Under the pieces are notes generated by a model, which ran no database searches, was not told the origin of the DNA, and saw only the letters and a list, made by a program, of their open reading frames with translations. Below are positions 1 to 9,792 of a stretch of DNA of 11,991 nucleotides, one piece after another. The translations under genes were made by a program, and so were the position numbers. The DNA is from Candidatus Gerdarchaeota archaeon (GTDB lineage Archaea; Asgardarchaeota; Heimdallarchaeia; JABLTI01). Location of the stretch: positions 1 through 11,991 of the forward strand of contig JAEOUJ010000247.1 of assembly GCA_016839405.1 (NCBI GenBank), written 5' to 3'. Numbering within the stretch: position 1 is the first letter of the stretch; each line of letters begins with the position of its first letter.

Positions 1-862
1 GTGCCAAGTAATTGTTTTTTGAACAATTAATTCTTGAAATGAGATTATAATTTTGTTCTGAATCTTCCTCAAGAATAACAATTTTTATGTTATCCACATC
101 TAATTCATCATAGAATCCTTCAGTTGCAGAGAAAATTTTAGCGACAAAAGCTGCAAAATTTAGCGAATTCTCTTCTCCGGTAAAAGATTCGCCAATTAAG
201 AGTCCTTGATGGTCAGTTATTAAAACAATCCTTGCTTTTGTTTGTTCTCTTACCCAATCTGCCAATTCATCAAAATCAATTCTTATAATCCCTACATGTT
301 GTGCTATTGCTTTTAGAAATGGTTCATGAATTGTTTCTGGATTAATAACCGTTGTTTCGTATATCTTGAATTTTCTTATTATTCCTGGATACAGATTTTT
401 TAAAGGTTCTAATAGATGATCTAAAATTTCTAGGCTTGAACATATATCATTCAAATCTTGTTTGTGGGCAAATATTAAAAAATTCTGACATTCAGGAGAT
501 AATTCTATTATATCTTCAATTGATTTTTGTAGCTCCGCTCGAGCTTCATTAAAACGCATTGAATCACTGGAATCAATTACAAAAATAAATGTTTTAACAT
601 TACTAAAATATTCAGATTTCATTGTTCCATGGTATTCTTTATTTCGTAAATCTTCTTGCCCTGGTGGTATAAAGAATACAAAATTTTTCTTAAGGAAATT
701 TTTGTTAAATATTTCAATATCTTTACTAGGGACACGTCTTAGAGCTGCTTCTGTTGGGACAAATTGTAGTATATCTTGTATTGAACTCTTACCAGCATTG
801 TCTAAACCAGCAATTAATACTTTTTCAGTAGCATAATCTAATTCATGCTCTTGTTTTTGCAC
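1..862 (-). CDS. Rag/Gtr-like small GTPase with C-terminal roadblock domain, 3' end outside window
   Basis: Reading leftward from GTG at 862-860 gives 287 codons that run off the left edge. The GTPase domain shows a P-loop GLDNAGKSS (residues 19-27), a G3 region FIPPGQE (64-70), HKQD (133-136) in the Rag style in place of NKxD, and a TTVINPET segment matching the Rag TSIWDET region. From about residue 205 a roadblock/LC7-like fold begins (RIVLITDHQG at 211-220) and is cut by the window end. This order, G domain then roadblock domain, is that of eukaryotic RagA/Gtr1, which work as dimers in nutrient signalling at membranes; the archaeal role is unknown. The DxxG aspartate is Ile65, so nucleotide handling may be altered. 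GTG is chosen because a weak GGATGGA lies at 875-869 and the P-loop then sits at a normal distance; an in-frame TTG at 892-890 is possible, and a stop lies just beyond it at 901-899. Divergent from rpoB. Confidence 0.87.
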   Translation of the reverse strand, partial: MQKQEHELDYATEKVLIAGLDNAGKSSIQDILQFVPTEAALRRVPSKDIEIFNKNFLKKNFVFFIPPGQEDLRNKEYHGTMKSEYFSNVKTFIFVIDSSDSMRFNEARAELQKSIEDIIELSPECQNFLIFAHKQDLNDICSSLEILDHLLEPLKNLYPGIIRKFKIYETTVINPETIHEPFLKAIAQHVGIIRIDFDELADWVREQTKARIVLITDHQGLLIGESFTGEENSLNFAAFVAKIFSATEGFYDELDVDNIKIVILEEDSEQNYNLISRINCSKNNYLA

Positions 863-1235
863 ATTTATTCCATCCGAGAGTTTTACAAGCAAATTATCTT
901 ATCATTACTAATTCTAAAATTAAGATTAAAAAACCCCGATTATCTTTTTCAAATTAATAGATAAATTATTGAACAAGTTATTTATTATATAATTAACAAA
1001 AAACATGAAAGATTAGGCATATCAGAGAGTAATCAGGGCATAGAATGGATTTGTCAAATGGAAAATAAGCTCCATCATTATAATTATATAAAATTTCTAG
1101 AGTTCATCTGTTTAACTATACACAATACTAAATTACGGTATTAAACGTAAGTATAAAAATAGTACTTATCTGGATAGTAGATGGATAATAGGAAGAATTT
1201 TACTAAATAATGGAAAATTGTTCCTCGTAGTAATA

Positions 1236-1243
1236 TTTAAAAA
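1236..1243 (+). promoter_or_regulatory. Probable TATA box (box A) for the rpo operon
   Basis: TTTAAAAA at 1236-1243, inside AATATTTAAAAAAC, matches the archaeal box A pattern bound by TBP. Initiation is expected about 25 bases downstream, near 1262-1268, giving a leader of roughly 85-90 nt before the rpoB ATG. This is the best TATA-like element in the spacer. The start site is predicted from spacing, not seen. Confidence 0.55.
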
Positions 1244-1274
1244 ACGATTGTATACGAAAGAGTGTGTGTGCTCC

Positions 1275-1284
1275 TCCAGCTGGA
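1275..1284. repeat. Perfect 10 bp palindrome in the rpoB leader
   Basis: TCCAGCTGGA is a perfect palindrome just downstream of the predicted rpoB start site, in otherwise AT-rich DNA. It could be an operator for a dimeric regulator. A single 10 bp palindrome can occur by chance, so function is unproven. Confidence 0.25.
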
Positions 1285-1351
1285 AAAAAATTATCTTTTT
1301 GATATGCAAGAGAATTGCCCTAGAACTCTGTGTAAGTGAGGTCTAAAGTGA

Positions 1352-4300
1352 ATGTCGGAATCTTATAAATTAACAATAGAAGATAGATGGATTCTAATCG
1401 AATCTATGGTGAAGGAATTAGGTCTTGTTCGCCAACATCTTGATAGTTATAATGAATTTATTCAGAATGGTATGCAACAAGTAGTTCGAGAAATTGGTAG
1501 TATCAAACCTGAAGCAATTTCGAATTATTATGTTAAAATTAACAAAATTGACATGGATCCCCCTAATATTAGGGAAGCAGATGGGTCTTTGAATAATATT
1601 TATCCAAGTGAAGCTCGAATTAGAAACCTAACATATACTGCTCCATTATATCTTGAAATGACTCCTGTTAGAGTTGATGAAGCAGGAAACGAAATACCAA
1701 GAGAAACCTCCAAAGTTTTTATTGGTCGAATGCCTATAATGCTTAAATCAAAGGTTTGTCCATTAAGCAGAATGACCGATGAAGAACTCATTAAGGCAGG
1801 TGAAGATCCAAATGATCCTGGTGGTTATTTTATAATTAATGGCAGTGAACGTGTACTTGTCACTCAAGAGGATTTAGCTCCTAATCGTATTTTGATTGAG
1901 AATAAAACTGGTAGCGTTACTAGTATGGCAAAAGTTTTCAGTACAGCTCAAGGTGTTCGTGCACCAGTTACTATGGAACGATCTCGAGATGGAAGTTTAA
2001 ACGTTAGTTTTCCATCTGTACCCAGAAAAATTCCTTTTGCTGTTCTAATGAAAGCTCTTGGTCTTGATTCAGATAAGAAAATAGTTGATGCTGTAACTGA
2101 TGATGCTGAAGTTAGAAAAGAACTTATACCATCCCTTGATGAAGCTTCAGAATTCACCGATGAGGAAAAAGCTTTAGATTTTATTGGAAAACGTGTTGCT
2201 GTAGGTCAAACAATGGATTACAGAATCAAACGTGCACGTGAAATTTTGAATAGATATTTATTACGCCATATTGGAACCGAAGAGAAAAATCGCATTGAAA
2301 AAGCATTCTTCTTAGGACAAATGGCTCAGCGAATATTGGAACTTGAACTTGGTAAAAGACAAGAAGATGATAAAGATCATTATGCTAATAAACGATTAAA
2401 ATTATCAGGTGAATCATTAATTTCTCTTTTCAGAGTAGCTTTTATGAATTTATGTCGTGATATTAAATATCAGCTTGAACGAACAGCAATGCGAGGAAGA
2501 ACACCAAACATTAAAACAGCAGTAAGAGCTGATGTAATTACTGAACGTTTAAGACATGCGTTAGCAACTGGGAATTGGGTTGGAGGAAAAGCTGGTGTAA
2601 GTCAATTATTAGATCGTACTAATTATATATCTACTCTAAGTCATTTACGACGTGTAGTTAGTCCGTTAAGTAGAAATCAACCCCACTTTGAAGCTCGTGA
2701 TCTTCATCCAACACATTTTGGAAAAATCTGTCCAAGTGAAACGCCTGAAGGTCCTAACTGTGGTTTAGTCAAAAATCTAGCAATGGATGCATATATTAGT
2801 GTTGGATATAATGAACTTGAAGTAGAAGAATTTCTATATACACTTGGTTTGAATGAACTTAAAAATATGAAATCTACAGATCCCTGTAGGGTGTTTCTTA
2901 ATGGTCGTTTATTAGGTTCGCATCCAAATCCAAAAACATTTGTAAATGATATCCAAAAAGCTCGAAGAAAGGATCTAATAAGTCCTGAAGTAAATATTAA
3001 TTATTATTCTGATATTCAAGAAATTCAAATCAACTGTGATCACGGACGTGTAAGAAGACCATTGATCATTGTTGATAAAGGCAAAGTAAAATTGGATAAA
3101 AAGCATATTGAAAAGATTAAAAATAATTCATGGGTTTGGTCTGATTTAGTGCGAAGAGGAATTGTTGAATATATCGATGCTGAGGAAGAAGAAAGCTCAT
3201 ACATTGCTATGGAACCAGATGATTTAGACGATGATACAGCATATACACACCTAGAAATTGCTCCAAGCTCTATCCTAGGAATTTGTGCATCTTTAATACC
3301 TTTTGCTGAACATAATCAATCGCCAAGAAACACATATGAATCTGCTATGGCAAAACAAGCTTTAGGCATGTATGCTGCAAATCATAGGTTGCGTGTAGAT
3401 ACAAGATCTCACATCTTATTTTATCCACAAAAGCCACTTGTAAAAACTCATGGTATGGATATAATAAATTTTGACAAAAGACCTGCAGGACAAAATATGG
3501 TAATTGCTTTATTGAGTTACGAAGGATATAATATGGAAGATGCTATTATTTTCAATAAGCATTCAATTGAACGTGGATTAGCTCGTTCTGCATTCTTTAG
3601 ACGATATGAAGCTGAGGAAAGAAGATATCCAGCTGGACAAGAGGATAAATTTGAAAGAATTAATAAAGATGTAAGAGGTTTCAGACCACCTGAAGCTTAT
3701 GTTCATTTAAGTGCTGATGGTATTGTTGAACCTGAAAGCCAAATTGCTGGTGATGAAGTTATAATTGGAAGAACTTCTCCCCCTCGTTTTCTTGAAGAAT
3801 ATAGTGAATTTGAAGTTCGCGCACCGATTAGACATGAGACAAGTATCAGCATGCGTCATAGTGAAGAAGGATTTGTTGATACAGTTATACTAACTGAAAC
3901 TAGCGATGGTAATCGTCTTGTTAAAGTTAAGATGCGTGATATGCGAGTCCCTGAATTAGGGGATAAATTTGCTTCTAGACATGGTCAAAAAGGTGTTATT
4001 GGATTAATTGCTAATCCAGAAGATCTTCCTTTCACATCTGAAGGAATTACACCTGATATTATTGTAAATTGCCATGCTATTCCATCTCGTATGACTATAG
4101 GTCAAATTCTTGAAACTATGGCTGCTATTTTAGGATCCAAGAAAGGAGTAACAATTGATGCAACTCCATTTGAAGGTATTTCATCTGATGAGCTTGTTAG
4201 AAGCTTAAAAGACTTGGGCTTAAATTACTATGGAAAGCAAGCAATGTATAATGGACTTAATGGTAAAAAGTATGAAGTTGATATCTTTATGGGAATTGCT

Positions 4301-4696
4301 TATTATCAAAAACTTCACCATTTAGTGAAAGATAAAACCCATGCAAGATCTCGTGGACCAGTACAGATTCTAACTAGACAACCCACTGAAGGCCGTGCTC
4401 GTGAAGGTGGTCTTCGATTTGGAGAAATGGAGCGAGATTGTTTAGTCGGTCACGGTGCTGCTCTGCTTCTAAAAGAAAGGCTTTTGGAGGAATCAGATAA
4501 AACAAACATAAATGTTTGTGGAAATTGCGGTGTAATAGCAACATACGATAGGAACAGAGATAAGTACTTCTGTCCTGTTTGTAAAAGTGAAGCTGATGTC
4601 TCAAGTGTTGTAATGAGTTATGCATTTAAATTATTATTACAAGAACTAATATCTCTGGGTATGGCTCCGCGATTAGTATTAAAGGATCAGGCTTAA
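1352..4696 (+). CDS. rpoB: DNA-directed RNA polymerase subunit B (Rpo2), undivided
   Basis: This is the second-largest catalytic subunit of archaeal RNA polymerase, the counterpart of bacterial beta and eukaryotic Rpb2. At 1114 residues it is the full-length fused form; many methanogens and relatives split it into B'' and B'. Visible landmarks in order are: protrusion and lobe in the N-terminal third; PSETPEGPNCGLVKNLA (ETPEG at 463-467); SYEGYNMED (722-730), whose acidic pair lies near the active centre; GDKFASRHGQKG (870-881); GGLRFGEMERDCL near the C-terminus; and a C-terminal clamp zinc site C1056-x2-C1059...C1074-x2-C1077. The ATG is supported by GAGGT at 1338-1342, nine bases upstream, and by a normal archaeal N-terminus. 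rpoA1 follows after 16 bp, so the two are co-transcribed. No frameshift or missing key residue was seen. rpoH, often the preceding gene, is absent here. Confidence 0.98.
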   Translation: MSESYKLTIEDRWILIESMVKELGLVRQHLDSYNEFIQNGMQQVVREIGSIKPEAISNYYVKINKIDMDPPNIREADGSLNNIYPSEARIRNLTYTAPLYLEMTPVRVDEAGNEIPRETSKVFIGRMPIMLKSKVCPLSRMTDEELIKAGEDPNDPGGYFIINGSERVLVTQEDLAPNRILIENKTGSVTSMAKVFSTAQGVRAPVTMERSRDGSLNVSFPSVPRKIPFAVLMKALGLDSDKKIVDAVTDDAEVRKELIPSLDEASEFTDEEKALDFIGKRVAVGQTMDYRIKRAREILNRYLLRHIGTEEKNRIEKAFFLGQMAQRILELELGKRQEDDKDHYANKRLKLSGESLISLFRVAFMNLCRDIKYQLERTAMRGRTPNIKTAVRADVITERLRHALATGNWVGGKAGVSQLLDRTNYISTLSHLRRVVSPLSRNQPHFEARDLHPTHFGKICPSETPEGPNCGLVKNLAMDAYISVGYNELEVEEFLYTLGLNELKNMKSTDPCRVFLNGRLLGSHPNPKTFVNDIQKARRKDLISPEVNINYYSDIQEIQINCDHGRVRRPLIIVDKGKVKLDKKHIEKIKNNSWVWSDLVRRGIVEYIDAEEEESSYIAMEPDDLDDDTAYTHLEIAPSSILGICASLIPFAEHNQSPRNTYESAMAKQALGMYAANHRLRVDTRSHILFYPQKPLVKTHGMDIINFDKRPAGQNMVIALLSYEGYNMEDAIIFNKHSIERGLARSAFFRRYEAEERRYPAGQEDKFERINKDVRGFRPPEAYVHLSADGIVEPESQIAGDEVIIGRTSPPRFLEEYSEFEVRAPIRHETSISMRHSEEGFVDTVILTETSDGNRLVKVKMRDMRVPELGDKFASRHGQKGVIGLIANPEDLPFTSEGITPDIIVNCHAIPSRMTIGQILETMAAILGSKKGVTIDATPFEGISSDELVRSLKDLGLNYYGKQAMYNGLNGKKYEVDIFMGIAYYQKLHHLVKDKTHARSRGPVQILTRQPTEGRAREGGLRFGEMERDCLVGHGAALLLKERLLEESDKTNINVCGNCGVIATYDRNRDKYFCPVCKSEADVSSVVMSYAFKLLLQELISLGMAPRLVLKDQA

Positions 4697-4712
4697 GGTT
4701 GGAGGAATAAAA

Positions 4713-8617
<3,905 letters not shown>

Positions 8618-8641
8618 AAGACAAATTGAACTTATCAATAT

Positions 8642-8670
8642 AAGGGAAGAATTTAAATTCCCTTTCTTTT
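8642..8670 (+). terminator. Hairpin plus T-run between rpoA2 and rpl30e
   Basis: AAGGGAA (8642-8648) pairs perfectly with TTCCCTT (8658-8664) around a nine-base loop and is followed by a T-rich run to 8670. An alternative inner palindrome, GAATTTAAATTC, lies at 8649-8660. Archaeal termination depends mainly on the U-rich RNA; the hairpin may instead protect or process the transcript. It could lower expression of rpl30e-nusA relative to the rpo genes. Confidence 0.45.
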
Positions 8671-8674
8671 GGGA

Positions 8675-8680
8675 TTATAA
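8675..8680 (+). promoter_or_regulatory. Possible internal TATA box for rpl30e-nusA
   Basis: TTATAA within GGGATTATAACTAATAAAG lies about 45 bases before the rpl30e ATG, predicting a start near 8703-8707 and a leader of about 20 nt that keeps the GGAG ribosome site. Such short motifs are common in AT-rich DNA. Its place right after a terminator-like element makes it more plausible. Confidence 0.35.
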
Positions 8681-8723
8681 CTAATAAAGTTACTTTGAGA
8701 AAACAATGTTGGAGTAAAGTAAT

Positions 8724-9032
8724 ATGTCAGTAGATATGAATAGAGAGATACAGATTATTGTTAGAACAGGTAAACGAGATTATGGCATTAATCGAACGAT
8801 TAAAGCAGCAAAACTCGGAAGGGTACAACTTATTATTCTCGCAAATAATTGCCCCCCAGAGAAGAGAGAGCAAATTGAATATTATGCTCAATTAGCTAAT
8901 ATACCAATTGTTAATTATAACAATAATGGCTATGAATTAGGTGCTTTATGTGGTAGAGGGCATGTTGTATCAGCTATCTCAGTTTATGATCCTGGAGATA
9001 GTAAAATTCTAAGAACAATCAAGAAGAAATAA
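8724..9032 (+). CDS. rpl30e: Ribosomal protein L30e (eL30)
   Basis: This is a 102-residue large-subunit ribosomal protein of the L7Ae/L30e RNA-binding family, found in archaea and eukaryotes only. Recognisable family segments are the N-terminal helix with GKRDYGINRTIKAAKLGRVQ, the strand VQLIILANNCPP, the helix EKREQIEYYAQLANIPIVNY, and the late LGALCGRGHVVSAISVYDPGDS motif. Its place between rpoA2 and nusA is the standard archaeal arrangement and confirms the call. TTGGAG at 8709-8714 lies nine bases before the ATG; a second in-frame ATG four codons later is less well placed. The C-terminus IKKK is basic, as usual for ribosomal proteins. It lies 27 bp upstream of nusA. Confidence 0.95.
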   Translation: MSVDMNREIQIIVRTGKRDYGINRTIKAAKLGRVQLIILANNCPPEKREQIEYYAQLANIPIVNYNNNGYELGALCGRGHVVSAISVYDPGDSKILRTIKKK

Positions 9033-9059
9033 GCTCTACCCAAACCGTATTTGTAGGTC

Positions 9060-9512
9060 GTGTATAAACTGTCCAGTAATATAAAATTGAACATTGAAGA
9101 AATGAAAACAATGAATGTCTTCACTAATGTAACAAAGAATAGTCCTAAAGACTGTGTTATTGATAAAAAGTTAGATAGAATTATATTTGTTGTGCGAAGA
9201 GGAACTGTTGGTTCTTGTATCGGACGTAATGGTTTAAATGTAAAACGATTAAAGACAATGCTGGCCAAAGACATCGAAATTGTTGAAGATGATGAAAATC
9301 CTGAACGATTCATAAAAAATGCGCTTGTACCTGCAACGGTTGAAAAGGTAGCTGTTATAAGAAGGAAAAATAAACCTGACCTTGCTTTTGTTACGATAAA
9401 ACGAGGGCAAAGAGGTTTAGCTATTGGTAAGGATGGACGGAATATTGAACGAGCAAGAATTCTTGCCAAAAGACATTTTGACATAGAAAATGTGATAATA
9501 AGCAATCAATAA
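9060..9512 (+). CDS. nusA: Archaeal NusA-like transcription factor with two KH domains
   Basis: This 150-residue protein matches the short archaeal NusA, which lacks the polymerase-binding and S1 domains of bacterial NusA. KH1 carries IGRNG with the GxxG loop at 55-58, followed by LNVKRLKTML. KH2 carries IGKDG with its GxxG loop at 123-126. The IEIVEDDENPERFIKNALVP linker is typical of the family. These domains bind single-stranded RNA; a role in transcription elongation or termination is presumed by family. GTG at 9060 is the only reasonable start: an in-frame TAG lies at 9054-9056, and the ATG at 9102 would remove the conserved N-terminal strand and helix (SNIKLNIEEM). No well-spaced Shine-Dalgarno site is visible; AGGT sits only one base before GTG, so coupling to rpl30e 27 bp upstream may matter. 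Confidence 0.94.
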   Translation: MYKLSSNIKLNIEEMKTMNVFTNVTKNSPKDCVIDKKLDRIIFVVRRGTVGSCIGRNGLNVKRLKTMLAKDIEIVEDDENPERFIKNALVPATVEKVAVIRRKNKPDLAFVTIKRGQRGLAIGKDGRNIERARILAKRHFDIENVIISNQ

Positions 9513-9530
9513 TTATTATAAAATCACATC

Positions 9531-9543
9531 TTTCCTTTTTTTT
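9531..9543 (+). terminator. T-tract terminator after nusA
   Basis: TTTCCTTTTTTTT begins 18 bases after the nusA stop, with no strong hairpin. Long U-rich tracts at 3' ends are the usual archaeal termination signal. It probably marks the end of the rpo-rpl30e-nusA transcript and separates it from the next unit. Confidence 0.6.
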
Positions 9544-9584
9544 AAAAGCTAAATACTTTCGGTTAACTCTATTGTAAGTTATTA

Positions 9585-9590
9585 TTTATA
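9585..9590 (+). promoter_or_regulatory. TATA-like box upstream of the RNA candidate
   Basis: TTTATA within ATTATTTATAGC lies about 25-30 bases before 9615, where the first long stem of the structured region starts. That is the spacing expected between an archaeal box A and the start of transcription. The coincidence supports an independent transcript, although TATA-like motifs are frequent in this AT-rich DNA. Confidence 0.4.
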
Positions 9591-9614
9591 GCTTAAACAT
9601 ATTAATTTCTTAGT

Positions 9615-9744
9615 TGAAGAACGGTTACTTTTGGGTTAAACCTCGGCAAAAATCTCCTCGGCAAGAGAAAAAATTTAAACGTTCTTCATCCTGTGCGCCC
9701 AGCACACACTTTGCTACCATTGAGGGGCAATTTTTCTGCCCCTT
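9615..9744 (+). ncRNA. Candidate structured RNA of unknown class, or long structured leader
   Basis: This segment is richer in G+C than its flanks and dense in inverted repeats. A long stem joins TGAAGAACG (9615-9623) to CGTTCTTCA (9680-9688) and continues after one mismatch through TTA/TAA (9625-9627 with 9676-9678). Inside it are two small hairpins, TTTTG/CAAAA (9629-9633 with 9647-9651) and TCTC/GAGA (9653-9656 with 9665-9668). Then follow TGTGC/GCACA (9692-9696 with 9702-9706) and a stable AGGGGCA/TGCCCCT hairpin (9723-9729 with 9737-9743) leading into a U-rich stretch, like a 3' end. A TATA-like box lies upstream at the right distance. I could not match it to tRNA, 5S, SRP RNA, RNase P RNA, box C/D or H/ACA RNA. 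It could also be the 5' leader of the helicase gene that begins 49 bases later. The structure was drawn by eye. Confidence 0.4.
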
Positions 9745-9753
9745 ATACTTTAT
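9744..9753 (+). promoter_or_regulatory. Possible TATA box for the helicase-like gene
   Basis: TTATACTTTA directly follows the last hairpin of the structured region and would predict a start near 9772-9778, leaving a short leader with the ribosome site. The same bases could be the U-rich tail of an upstream RNA. The two readings compete and the sequence alone does not decide. Confidence 0.25.
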
Positions 9754-9778
9754 TAAAGAAAAAATTAATCATATAAAT

Positions 9779-9782
9779 GAGG
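9779..9782 (+). promoter_or_regulatory. Ribosome binding site supporting the TTG start of the helicase-like gene
   Basis: GAGG at 9779-9782 lies ten bases before TTG at 9793. A stop codon sits in frame at 9790-9792, so nothing upstream can be used. The next candidate, GTG at 9802, would be 19 bases away and is poorly spaced. This supports TTG. Confidence 0.5.
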
Positions 9783-9792
9783 ATGACACTAA

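Larger units (their letters stand above)
863..1351. other. Divergent intergenic spacer without a gene
   Basis: This 489 bp stretch separates the minus-strand GTPase from rpoB. Both strands are broken by frequent stops; the longest candidates are about ten codons. No tRNA, CRISPR array or rpoH was found. It holds the probable rpoB promoter and leader in its right third. On the minus strand a T-rich TTTTTTAAT around 934-926 could be a weak TATA element for the GTPase, with a predicted start near 900-905. The middle part (about 960-1220) is AT-rich and shows only short imperfect inverted repeats, for example AAGTA/TACTT near 1149-1167. Confidence 0.8.

Noticed and set aside
890..892. TTG as the start of the Rag-like GTPase
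   Set aside because: It has no ribosome site and adds ten residues before a normal-length N-terminus; the GTG at 862 is better placed, though TTG is not excluded.
1261..1270. GTGTGTGTG run as a microsatellite
   Set aside because: Only about four dinucleotide units, too short to be informative.
863..1351. rpoH upstream of rpoB
   Set aside because: All plus-strand frames in the spacer are closed by stops within a few codons; no fragment resembling Rpo5 was found.
1600..2157. Short minus-strand open frames inside rpoB
   Set aside because: They lie wholly within a highly conserved gene, have no ribosome sites and no family features.
8984..9505. Long minus-strand open frame opposite nusA
   Set aside because: Its product is low in complexity and lacks motifs; it mirrors the conserved KH protein on the other strand and is a shadow frame.
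9615..9710. tRNA or H/ACA guide RNA in the structured segment
   Set aside because: There is no T-arm consensus or cloverleaf spacing, and no ACA/ANA box directly follows the long stem; neither class fits.
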